From contig CACXFI010000069.1 in assembly GCA_902766875.1 (NCBI GenBank), forward strand, positions 1 through 13,048: a stretch of 13,048 nt of DNA, in the 5' to 3' direction. The translations under genes and the position numbers were made by a program. The first letter of the stretch is position 1. Each line of letters begins with the position of its first letter. The notes beneath the pieces were generated by a model. That model was given only the letters and a program-made list of their open reading frames with translations. It searched no databases and was not told the origin of the DNA. Shown here one piece after another: positions 1-6,009 of this stretch. Source of the DNA: an uncultured Erysipelotrichaceae bacterium. GTDB lineage: Bacteria > Bacillota_I > Bacilli_A > RF39 > UBA660.

Positions 1-1
1 T

Positions 2-142
2 AATCCTAATTATTTGGTACATTTTATAGGTAATTATATAGATTATAAATATAATAAATATGAAAATACTAAATTATTTAATATAAATGATAGGTATAAA
101 AGACATATGGTGAAAGCTAGGAAGTATATTAATGGAAAATAA
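2..142 (+). CDS. 3' end of an unidentified gene (partial)
   Basis: One frame is open from the left edge of the window to a TAA at 140-142 and encodes at least 46 residues, ending DRYKRHMVKARKYINGK. The other two forward frames are closed nearby. The segment is rich in Asn, Tyr and Lys like its neighbours and has a basic C-terminus, but it is too short for me to assign to a family. The last 11 bases overlap the start of the next gene at 132. This suggests the two are co-transcribed and translationally coupled. The ribosome binding site for the next gene (AGGAAG at 119-124) lies inside this coding sequence. It is real coding sequence by continuity and overlap, but its function is unknown. Confidence 0.6.
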   Translation, partial: NPNYLVHFIGNYIDYKYNKYENTKLFNINDRYKRHMVKARKYINGK

Positions 143-935
143 GGAATATTATGAAGAGTATATAATTAATAATTATGGAATACCATATGTTAGTTTTAAT
201 AATTTGAAAATAGATGTAATAAAAGATATAGTAGAAGCTTTAGAACTTGTATTTAATAGATATCCAAGGTTAGCTGATAGTATTTGTTCTCTTGGTGATT
301 GTGAAGATATTAATAATCAATATAATTTATTTATTAATTCTAATAAACATAAAAAGATAGTATGGGGAGAGTATTTAGAAGATGAACATGAGATTATGAA
401 TACTGTATGTTATAATCCGGGATTACTTCCTTTTTTTGGTAAAGTAAAAATAATAAAGGGAAAGATGTTTATACCTAATAAATTTATCGCTATAGCATAT
501 GGTAATAAAATGTTAAATACAAGTAAAAAAGAATTGGATGATATGACTATAAAATCTTCTTCAAATGGATTTCATCCTCCGCATTTTAATACTTTTAAAA
601 GTTTTGTATACCATGAATTAGGACATGTATTAACTTTTGTATTAGAATTAAATAATGATTTTGAATTTTTTAATAATATAAGAAAATTATCTAATAACTT
701 TAAAAATATAGATAGTATGATATCTAAATATGCTAATTATGGAGAAGATATTTATGAATTAATAGCAGAAGCTTTCTCTGAATATTTAGTTTCTCCTAAT
801 ACTAATTCTTTAATTAATTATATAGGAAAACAGATTGATAAAAAATATGAAACTTATCATAATACGTGTATTTTTAACGTTAACAATAAGTTTAAAAACC
901 ACAAAATTAGACAAAAGAAACTACAAAAAAAGTAA
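132..935 (+). CDS. Zincin-like HExxH putative metallopeptidase
   Basis: This 267-residue protein has no signal peptide or membrane span, so it is probably cytoplasmic or delivered as cargo. Residues 161-165 read HELGH, the zinc-binding HExxH motif with its catalytic Glu. About 50 residues later, ELIAEAFSEYL (209-219) offers Glu 213 or Glu 217 as the third zinc ligand. The run before the motif (about 112-160, ending in a GFHPPHF element) resembles the zincin domains I associate with phage minor-head or MuF-type toxin proteins; that is memory-based inference. The start at 132 is preceded by AGGAAG at 119-124, seven bases upstream, inside the previous gene, and the two genes overlap by 11 bp. 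The last codons form the left arm of a terminator hairpin. The very basic C-terminal tail (IRQKKLQKK) is partly dictated by that hairpin. The zincin call is fairly secure; the substrate and role are unknown. Confidence 0.7.
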   Translation: MENKEYYEEYIINNYGIPYVSFNNLKIDVIKDIVEALELVFNRYPRLADSICSLGDCEDINNQYNLFINSNKHKKIVWGEYLEDEHEIMNTVCYNPGLLPFFGKVKIIKGKMFIPNKFIAIAYGNKMLNTSKKELDDMTIKSSSNGFHPPHFNTFKSFVYHELGHVLTFVLELNNDFEFFNNIRKLSNNFKNIDSMISKYANYGEDIYELIAEAFSEYLVSPNTNSLINYIGKQIDKKYETYHNTCIFNVNNKFKNHKIRQKKLQKK

Positions 936-948
936 TTGTAGTTTCTTT
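914..948 (+). terminator. Terminator hairpin overlapping the zincin gene 3' end
   Basis: A perfect 13-bp inverted repeat (914-926 with 936-948, core AAGAAACTACAA / TTGTAGTTTCTT) encloses a 9-nt loop that contains the TAA stop at 933-935. The right arm ends in a T-rich run. The left arm is coding sequence. This fits an intrinsic terminator for the left-edge operon, although the T tract is short and interrupted. Confidence 0.7.
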
Positions 949-994
949 ATTTATATGTGTTTACATGTTTTTTATTTAATATATGTAAATTTAG

Positions 995-1023
995 TTGATT
1001 TTTTATTTCAGAAATGGTAAAAT
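995..1023 (+). promoter_or_regulatory. Sigma-A promoter of the fibre-protein gene
   Basis: TTGATT at 995-1000, a 17-bp spacer, and TAAAAT at 1018-1023 preceded by TGG (extended -10). Transcription would start near 1030, giving a leader of about 105 nt before the start codon at 1135. It follows directly after the upstream terminator. Confidence 0.6.
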
Positions 1024-1033
1024 TATTACAGAT

Positions 1034-1107
1034 AGCATATGGAAACTCAATAATATAGAGGTTATTTATCATAGACAACTAAGATAAAGAGAATATCATC
1101 ATATGCT
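1034..1107 (+). promoter_or_regulatory. Possible structured 5' leader of the fibre gene
   Basis: The leader holds an 8-bp inverted repeat, AGCATATG at 1034-1041 and CATATGCT at 1100-1107. It encloses two smaller alternative hairpins: AATAA 1049-1053 with TTATT 1062-1066, and TTTATC 1065-1070 with GATAAA 1083-1088. The inner two share bases 1065-1066, so they would compete. It could stabilise the mRNA or regulate translation. It matches no riboswitch that I recognise, and AT-rich DNA gives such pairings easily. Confidence 0.3.
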
Positions 1108-1134
1108 TGAATGTAAAGATGGGAGGTGTAATAT

Positions 1135-1839
1135 ATGGAAAGAAGAAGAGGATCTCAAGTTTTAGCTATTGTAGCATTATTACTAGCTGTAGGTGGTTTA
1201 TCACTAGGTTTTGCTGCTTTTTCTGAAACATTAACTATCAGATCAAGTGCTGAAGTAAAACCAGAAGATGAATTTAATGTAGACTTCCAAAATACAGATG
1301 GTACTACAACTGCATTAGCTGGTGTTGCTAGCGGTGAAACTGGAGCTACTGCTGGATCAGCTACTTATGATAATGCAACTGATAATCCTACTATAGGTGG
1401 ATTAAAAGCTAACTTTACTAAACCAGGTCAAACTGTAACTTATACATTTAGAGTTGCTAATGTTAATAAGATTAAAGCTTATTTAAAATCAGTAACTTTT
1501 GCAAATGCTACAGGTTCTGATACTTATAAGAAATGTGAAGCAAATGCTACAAATACTTCTGGTGATACTAGTACAACTGCAACACCTGCTTTAGTTAATG
1601 CTGCTTGTAATGGTATTTCAATGACAGTTAAAGTTGGAGAGACTACTTATAGTAGTAGTCAAACTGTAACTGGTGATGGTGGATTACTTCCTGTTGATTC
1701 TGCTGGTGCTGTAGTTGCTGGTGGATCTGCACCTGTGGTTGTTACTATTACTTATGCTGCTAATGCAGAACGTGCTGATGGTGACTTTACAGTTACATTT
1801 GGTGATGTCTCTTTAGGTTATAGCTCTGTTAGTGCTTAA
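1135..1839 (+). CDS. TasA-like secreted fibre protein, SipW-type signal
   Basis: This 234-residue secreted protein starts at an ATG preceded by GGGAGGTG (1121-1128). Basic residues MERRR are followed by a hydrophobic stretch (about 9-24) and then GFAAF at 25-29. This closely matches the GTWAAF site where SipW cuts B. subtilis TasA (Ala-Ala before Phe), so cleavage after Ala 28 is predicted. The mature chain is rich in Ala, Thr, Gly and Ser, with alternating beta-type patterns such as TVTYTFRVANV (100-110) and VVVTITYAA (201-209), fitting a beta-sandwich. Two cysteines (134, 158) could form a disulfide. There is no sorting signal or C-terminal membrane anchor, as in TasA/CalY fibre subunits. 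The downstream signal peptidase supports the call. G+C is clearly higher than in the neighbours (30 of 60 bases at 1681-1740), driven by Ala and Gly codons, and the strong ribosome site suggests high expression. The fibre role is inference; secretion through the SipW-type route is well supported. Confidence 0.7.
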   Translation: MERRRGSQVLAIVALLLAVGGLSLGFAAFSETLTIRSSAEVKPEDEFNVDFQNTDGTTTALAGVASGETGATAGSATYDNATDNPTIGGLKANFTKPGQTVTYTFRVANVNKIKAYLKSVTFANATGSDTYKKCEANATNTSGDTSTTATPALVNAACNGISMTVKVGETTYSSSQTVTGDGGLLPVDSAGAVVAGGSAPVVVTITYAANAERADGDFTVTFGDVSLGYSSVSA

Positions 1840-1875
1840 TCTAGAATCACCTTAGTTTATATGATAATTTATATT

Positions 1876-1907
1876 AGGGCACAACCTGGTTGTGCGGGTT
1901 GTGCTCT
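1876..1907 (+). terminator. GC-rich hairpin between fibre gene and peptidase
   Basis: GGGCACAACC (1877-1886) pairs with GGTTGTGCTC (1897-1906), with one G-T wobble and an extra A-T pair at the base. The same left arm can instead pair with an earlier copy of GGTTGTGC (1888-1895), because that octamer is repeated at 1897-1904. A weak tract, CTTATAATATATTTT, follows. With no clean T run this is probably a leaky terminator, attenuator or mRNA-end stabiliser that lets fibre transcripts exceed peptidase transcripts, rather than a full stop. Confidence 0.55.
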
Positions 1908-1933
1908 TATAATATATTTTAACAAAATTATTT

Positions 1934-1940
1934 GGGAGGA
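1934..1940 (+). promoter_or_regulatory. Ribosome binding site fixing the peptidase start
   Basis: GGGAGGA lies three bases before the ATG at 1944. An in-frame TTG at 1932 would place this site inside the coding sequence, so the ATG at 1944 is the better start. Confidence 0.75.
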
Positions 1941-1943
1941 AAC

Positions 1944-3071
1944 ATGAAAAAAGGATATAGACGTTTGTTGGGGTTCGAAATTGTTGTTTTTCTAGTTCTT
2001 TTACTAAATAGTTTTGTACGAAGTATATTAACTGGTTATTGGATGTTTTTGTTTCTTGTTCTATTACTAGTTATATTTAAGTTTATGTTTGGGTTTGAAA
2101 GGGATAGTCATAGATATACCAAAGATATAATAATGGATACTATTATATATTTAATTATATTCTTTATATTATTCTATTTACTTGGTATATTTATAACTTT
2201 TGCTAGAGTAGATAATTATTATAGATGGTATGGAATAAAGAACTTTATATTTCCTGTAATATATACTATTGTATTTAGAGAATATCTTAGATATATGATT
2301 TTATCTAAGGCTGAAGGTAATAAAGTTATTGGTATTTTTACCTGTATTTTGTTTATATTATTTGATGTAACAGTAAGTTTGTCTGTTGTTAATTTTAAAT
2401 CTAATTATGATACTTTTATATTTGTTGCTTTAAGATTATTACCTGCTATTAGTAGTAATATTGTATTTAGTTTAATGACATTAAAAACAGGATATAAACC
2501 TATTATATTTTATGCATTAGTTATTGGCTTATATAGATATTTGTTACCTATAATACCTAATCCTGATCAATATTTGACATCTATTATTATGTTTATATTA
2601 CCTATAGGTTTTGGATATAGAGTATATACTTTCTTTAGTAAAGAAAGTGATGATGATGTAGAAAGAGATTATAATAAAAAGACTTTAGTTCCTTATATAA
2701 TACCTAGTGTAGTTACTATAATTCTTGTATATTTTACTTCGGGATATTTTCATTTTCATGCTATAGCAGTTGCTAGTGGTAGTATGGAACCTAATATTCA
2801 TAAGGGTGATATTGCTATAATTGAAAAAATTGAAGATGATTATGATAAATTAGAAGTAGGGCAAGTAATAGCATATAAATATGAAGGTGTTATTGTTGTC
2901 CATAGACTTATAAATATCTTGGATGATAGAGGAGAATATTTTTATTATACTAAAGGTGATGCTAATAAAGAAGAAGATAATTGGGTGGTTGAGAAGGATA
3001 TGATTATTGGTATTGTTAATCATAGGATACCTTATGCGGGAATGCCTACTGTTTGGTTGAATGAATTATAG
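1944..3071 (+). CDS. SipW/ER-type signal peptidase I, polytopic N-terminus
   Basis: This 375-residue membrane protein should cut signal peptides of exported proteins at the outer membrane face. The last 125 residues form a type I signal peptidase domain. SGSMEP at 278-283 holds the catalytic Ser (280). VVHRL has His 320 where bacterial Lep enzymes have Lys, which marks the ER/SipW/archaeal class. KGDAN follows with Asp 339, and a final GIVNHRIPYAG block (356-366) matches the GxVxxRIPYxG end of the domain. The family usually has one N-terminal membrane span and about 180-190 residues. Here roughly 250 residues with about eight hydrophobic segments (near 8-26, 32-50, 64-86, 100-114, 128-150, 158-178, 184-204, 213-230) precede the usual span at 250-270, and there is no C-terminal span. 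I do not recognise the extra domain. The gene lies 104 bp after the fibre gene and 14 bp before the DUF5305-like gene, so a dedicated role in processing the fibre protein is likely. Confidence 0.85.
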   Translation: MKKGYRRLLGFEIVVFLVLLLNSFVRSILTGYWMFLFLVLLLVIFKFMFGFERDSHRYTKDIIMDTIIYLIIFFILFYLLGIFITFARVDNYYRWYGIKNFIFPVIYTIVFREYLRYMILSKAEGNKVIGIFTCILFILFDVTVSLSVVNFKSNYDTFIFVALRLLPAISSNIVFSLMTLKTGYKPIIFYALVIGLYRYLLPIIPNPDQYLTSIIMFILPIGFGYRVYTFFSKESDDDVERDYNKKTLVPYIIPSVVTIILVYFTSGYFHFHAIAVASGSMEPNIHKGDIAIIEKIEDDYDKLEVGQVIAYKYEGVIVVHRLINILDDRGEYFYYTKGDANKEEDNWVVEKDMIIGIVNHRIPYAGMPTVWLNEL

Positions 3072-3085
3072 AAAGGAGGATTAAG

Positions 3086-4255
3086 ATGGAAAAGAAATCA
3101 ACTAATTCAAGTAGTAAAAGTAAAAGAACAAAAGTTAGTACTGACAAGGATAAAGTTGTAATTACTGAGAAAATTGATACATCTAAAACTAGACATAGAA
3201 TATATTTTAGTTATAATTTTAGATTAGTTACTAGTATTATTTCTTTTGTTGTATTTTTCTTACTTGCATTGTTTTTCATGATGAGATCTTTTTCATTCAA
3301 ATCTGGAGATTCTATTAATTATCAAGAAAAAAGTAATCTTGATTATAAAGTGTATTTAAAAGAAAATAATTTTTATGAACAAGATTATCTTGGGAAGGAT
3401 ATGTTATATGTAGCTAGTCTTATTGATCATATTGATGTAGATTTTAATTATAATTTTATGATTGATAAGAATACTAGTGTTGATTTTACTTATGATATTA
3501 TTGGTAAGCTAGTAATAGCAGATGCTAATGGTAAAAGTGTGTTCTATGAGAAAGAATATACATTGTTAGAGAGTGCTACTGATAGTATGGACAATAATAG
3601 TACTTATCAACTAGCTAAGAGTGTTAGTATAGATTATCCTTATTATAATTCTTTAGCTAATCAATTTAGAATAAATTATGGAGTTGATACAACTAGTAAT
3701 TTAACTGTATATTTTAAGATAAAACAAAATAATGATAAGGCTAAAGAAACATTTGTATTAAATAATGATAGTGTTATGTCTGTTACTATACCATTATCAG
3801 AAAAAGCTGTAGATATTAAGTTAGATTATAATGAAATTAATGATAATAAAGAAGTACTTGATAATTCGGTTGTAATGGTAAGTAATTATCTATATATAGG
3901 TTTAGGTATATTATCTATATTAATTAGTTTATATAGTGTGGTTAAATTACTTAGATTTGTAGGATATTCTATTGTTAAGAAATCTAATTATGATAAATAT
4001 ATTAATAAATTATTAAAAGAGTATGATAGATTAATTATTGAAACTACGACTCCACCATTATTAAAGGATCATAATATTATTAAAATAAATAAGTTTCAAG
4101 AATTATTAGATGCTAGAGATAATTTAAAATTACCTGTTAAATATTATGTAGTATCTAAGCATCAGAAGTGTTATTTCTATATTACTCATAATGACGAAAT
4201 ATATTTATTGACAGTGAAAGCTATTGACATGGAAGAACATAGTCATGATAAATAA
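3086..4255 (+). CDS. DUF5305-like bitopic membrane protein
   Basis: This 389-residue protein has a Ser/Lys-rich cytoplasmic N-terminus (1-45), a membrane span (about 46-68), an extracytoplasmic domain of about 195 residues, a second span (about 266-290), and a 100-residue cytoplasmic tail. The outer domain begins with YQEKSNLDYKVYLKENNFYE (79-98) and continues into YLGKDMLYVASLIDHIDVDF (101-120). I recognise this as the hallmark opening of DUF5305, a family often found beside SipW-type signal peptidases in Firmicutes and archaea. The tail carries KEYDRLIIE (311-319) and a beta-rich end, also usual in that family. The start has a strong GGAGGA site at 3075-3080, 14 bases after the peptidase stop, so it is in the same operon. 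The biochemical role of the family is not known to me. By position it could help hold, fold or assemble the exported fibre protein, as TapA does in B. subtilis, but it is not a TapA homologue by sequence. A terminator overlaps its last codons. Confidence 0.75.
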   Translation: MEKKSTNSSSKSKRTKVSTDKDKVVITEKIDTSKTRHRIYFSYNFRLVTSIISFVVFFLLALFFMMRSFSFKSGDSINYQEKSNLDYKVYLKENNFYEQDYLGKDMLYVASLIDHIDVDFNYNFMIDKNTSVDFTYDIIGKLVIADANGKSVFYEKEYTLLESATDSMDNNSTYQLAKSVSIDYPYYNSLANQFRINYGVDTTSNLTVYFKIKQNNDKAKETFVLNNDSVMSVTIPLSEKAVDIKLDYNEINDNKEVLDNSVVMVSNYLYIGLGILSILISLYSVVKLLRFVGYSIVKKSNYDKYINKLLKEYDRLIIETTTPPLLKDHNIIKINKFQELLDARDNLKLPVKYYVVSKHQKCYFYITHNDEIYLLTVKAIDMEEHSHDK

Positions 4256-4270
4256 TTGACTATGTTTTTT
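4236..4270 (+). terminator. Terminator overlapping the DUF5305-like gene end
   Basis: AACATAGTCA (4236-4245) and TGACTATGTT (4257-4266) form a perfect 10-bp stem around an 11-nt loop that contains the TAA stop (4253-4255). Six T residues follow at 4265-4270. This is a convincing intrinsic terminator closing the fibre-peptidase-DUF5305 operon. Its left arm encodes the C-terminal EHSHD region. Confidence 0.85.
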
Positions 4271-4316
4271 GGTCTTTTATGTCTTATGCTTGATAATAAT
4301 GTTTTTGTGTATTTTG

Positions 4317-4345
4317 TTGACTTTCTTTTTTTTGTTTGTTATACT
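4317..4345 (+). promoter_or_regulatory. Sigma-A promoter of the InlB-repeat surface gene
   Basis: TTGACT at 4317-4322, a 17-bp spacer and TATACT at 4340-4345. The start of transcription would be near 4352, about 25 nt before the chosen ATG at 4377. This rules out the upstream in-frame ATG at 4269, which lies before the promoter and just after the terminator. Confidence 0.75.
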
Positions 4346-4361
4346 AATATTAGTATATAAT

Positions 4362-4369
4362 AAAGGAGG
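4362..4369 (+). promoter_or_regulatory. Ribosome binding site fixing the surface-protein start
   Basis: AAAGGAGG lies one base from an ATG at 4371, which is too close, and seven bases from the in-frame ATG at 4377, which is ideal. The protein from 4377 starts MKKYIKYIPLL, a normal export signal. Confidence 0.75.
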
Positions 4370-4376
4370 AATGTTT

Positions 4377-5915
4377 ATGAAGAAATATATTAAATATATT
4401 CCTCTTTTAATTTTGTTAGTAGTTATGATGCTTCAGGTAGGATACTCTGTTTTTGTTAATACTTTAATAATATCTGATGTTACAGCACAAGTTAGATTAC
4501 AAGAGAATATTAGAGTTACTGGAATAGTAGCTTCTGGTAGTACTAATGGTGGAGTTGCTAATTCAGAAGATTATAATGTTAGTAGAATAGCTCCTAATTT
4601 AACTTTACCTAACTCTAATTCTACTGTTACTTATACTGTACAAGTAACTAATTATGGTAATACTAGAATGGAGATATTTGATATAACAGGACTTCCTAGC
4701 AATTTAACATATACTATTAATGGGTATGATTTTGATACTCTTTTTTGTGATTCTAATATTAGTGATAAATGTACATTAGGAGCTGTTAGAACATTTACAA
4801 TAACCATTGGTTATGCTAATAATGGATATAATGGTTCTAATACTGATTATGATGTGTATTTAGATTTGGATTTTAGAGTATATGATTATTATGATTTAAC
4901 TATTAATAGTGATCAGGCTGATTCTAGTGTTACTTTAACTACTACTGAAGGTACTTATACTGGTGCTGGTAGTGTTTCACATAGAGTGAAAATTGGAACT
5001 ACTGCTAATTATGTTGTTAGTAAAAATTTATATTATACTGTTAATGAGAATTATACTATGGGTAATCAAGATCATGTAATTAATGTTACTATGGAATTGT
5101 TAAAGTATACTATTACTTTTAATCCTAATGGTGGTAGTGTTAATACTGATAGTAAGAGGGTTGTATACAATACTGCTATAGGTGAACTTCCTACTCCTAC
5201 TAAACCAAATGCTATATTTATTGGGTGGTTTTCTGATACTCCTTCTCAATATGATAGTAGTGTTAGTTATAAAGATAGACCTTTAAGATATTATGCTGAT
5301 CTTTATGGAGATTTATATAATGCCTTTAATTATGATGATAATGGATTATATACACATTATTTAAATACTGGTATTGGTGAAGGAAGAAAAATTACTCAAT
5401 ATGTATCTACTGATATTTTACCTAATAATAATGATATTACTTTATATGCAGGTTGGGTGTATAAGTGGGAAAAATTTGATAAAAAAATAGTTTGGGATGA
5501 AAGACTTACTATATCTGATACAGAAAGTGGAAGAATAGCTGCTGGTTCTTACTTTGCATTTAAAGAAAGAGCAAAATTAGATGAAATAGCTAATGTTAGT
5601 GATCAAATGCTTCATTTTACAGATGGGCGTACTTCTAGTATTCTTAATCCGTTACCAGATCATGATGTATATGTCTTTGCAGCTAATAATGATTCAATTA
5701 AATCTGGTTCTAAAGCTGAGTATGTTGTAGATCATTTTTGTGTTATAAAAAGTTCTAGAGTTACTTTATGGGCTTATATAACTTGTGATATATATGAAGT
5801 AACTAATATTAGATATGCTAAAGGCGATAATAGTTATGGATACTTATATAATAGTAATTTATCTACGTATCCTGCAGATAATTATGTAGATGATAATTGG
5901 TATATTTTACAATAA
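4377..5915 (+). CDS. Secreted surface protein with InlB-type repeat
   Basis: This 512-residue exported protein begins MKKYIK, a hydrophobic core (about 8-20) and GYSVFVNTLIISDVTAQV (22-39), which resembles GFAAFSETLTI in the fibre protein, so both may be substrates of the same peptidase. The first domain (about 45-170) is beta-rich, with VTYTVQVTNYGNTRMEI (84-100) and a Cys pair (124, 132). Residues 171-240 look like another small beta domain. From 243, YTITFNPNGGSV, then a YNTAIGELPTPTKP stretch (264-277), IGWF (282-285) and ITLYAGW (354-360) make a bacterial InlB-type (Listeria-Bacteroides, Flg_new) repeat. The repeat is interrupted by a module (301-337) with YYADLYGDL and GIGEGR. Residues 362-512 are a Tyr-rich domain I do not recognise, with Cys 455 and 470. 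No LPXTG motif or terminal membrane span is present, so how it is retained is unclear. It has its own promoter but sits directly after the peptidase operon. It is likely an adhesin or matrix component; that function is inference. Confidence 0.72.
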   Translation: MKKYIKYIPLLILLVVMMLQVGYSVFVNTLIISDVTAQVRLQENIRVTGIVASGSTNGGVANSEDYNVSRIAPNLTLPNSNSTVTYTVQVTNYGNTRMEIFDITGLPSNLTYTINGYDFDTLFCDSNISDKCTLGAVRTFTITIGYANNGYNGSNTDYDVYLDLDFRVYDYYDLTINSDQADSSVTLTTTEGTYTGAGSVSHRVKIGTTANYVVSKNLYYTVNENYTMGNQDHVINVTMELLKYTITFNPNGGSVNTDSKRVVYNTAIGELPTPTKPNAIFIGWFSDTPSQYDSSVSYKDRPLRYYADLYGDLYNAFNYDDNGLYTHYLNTGIGEGRKITQYVSTDILPNNNDITLYAGWVYKWEKFDKKIVWDERLTISDTESGRIAAGSYFAFKERAKLDEIANVSDQMLHFTDGRTSSILNPLPDHDVYVFAANNDSIKSGSKAEYVVDHFCVIKSSRVTLWAYITCDIYEVTNIRYAKGDNSYGYLYNSNLSTYPADNYVDDNWYILQ

Positions 5916-5942
5916 AATTAATTTTATGATATTTATAAATAT

Positions 5943-5970
5943 AAAAAAAGATAGTATTTAATCTTTTTTT
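5943..5970. terminator. AT-rich terminator after the surface-protein gene
   Basis: AAAAAAAGAT (5943-5952) and ATCTTTTTTT (5961-5970) form a 10-bp stem with an 8-nt loop, A-rich on one side and ending in seven T residues. It is thermodynamically weak (one G-C pair) but well placed 28 bases after the stop. Its symmetry would allow function in either direction. Confidence 0.6.
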
Positions 5971-5974
5971 ATTG

Positions 5975-5980
5975 TATAAT
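5975..5980 (+). promoter_or_regulatory. -10 box of the acyl-CoA ligase gene
   Basis: A perfect TATAAT lies 29 bases before the ligase ATG and is directly preceded by TTG. I see no good -35 at 16-18 bp upstream, where the terminator loop lies, so the promoter call rests mainly on the -10 box and the position. Confidence 0.4.
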
Positions 5981-6009
5981 ATTATTGTAGAAAGTAGTGT
6001 GTTTAGATA

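Noticed and set aside
835..1020. 61-residue open frame in another frame across the zincin gene end
   Set aside because: It overlaps the zincin gene and runs through the terminator and into the next promoter (995-1023), has no ribosome binding site, and encodes a low-complexity hydrophobic tail typical of chance AT-rich frames.
1908..1913. TATAAT before the signal peptidase gene as an independent promoter
   Set aside because: The box is perfect, but the 16-18 bp upstream position lies in the hairpin and holds no -35 element, and TATAAT is expected often by chance in this DNA. Read-through from the fibre gene is the simpler model.
4269..4376. 36-residue N-terminal extension of the InlB-repeat protein from the ATG at 4269
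   Set aside because: The start would precede the promoter (4317-4345) and follow the terminator T run. A strong ribosome site at 4362-4369 serves the ATG at 4377, which gives a normal signal peptide.
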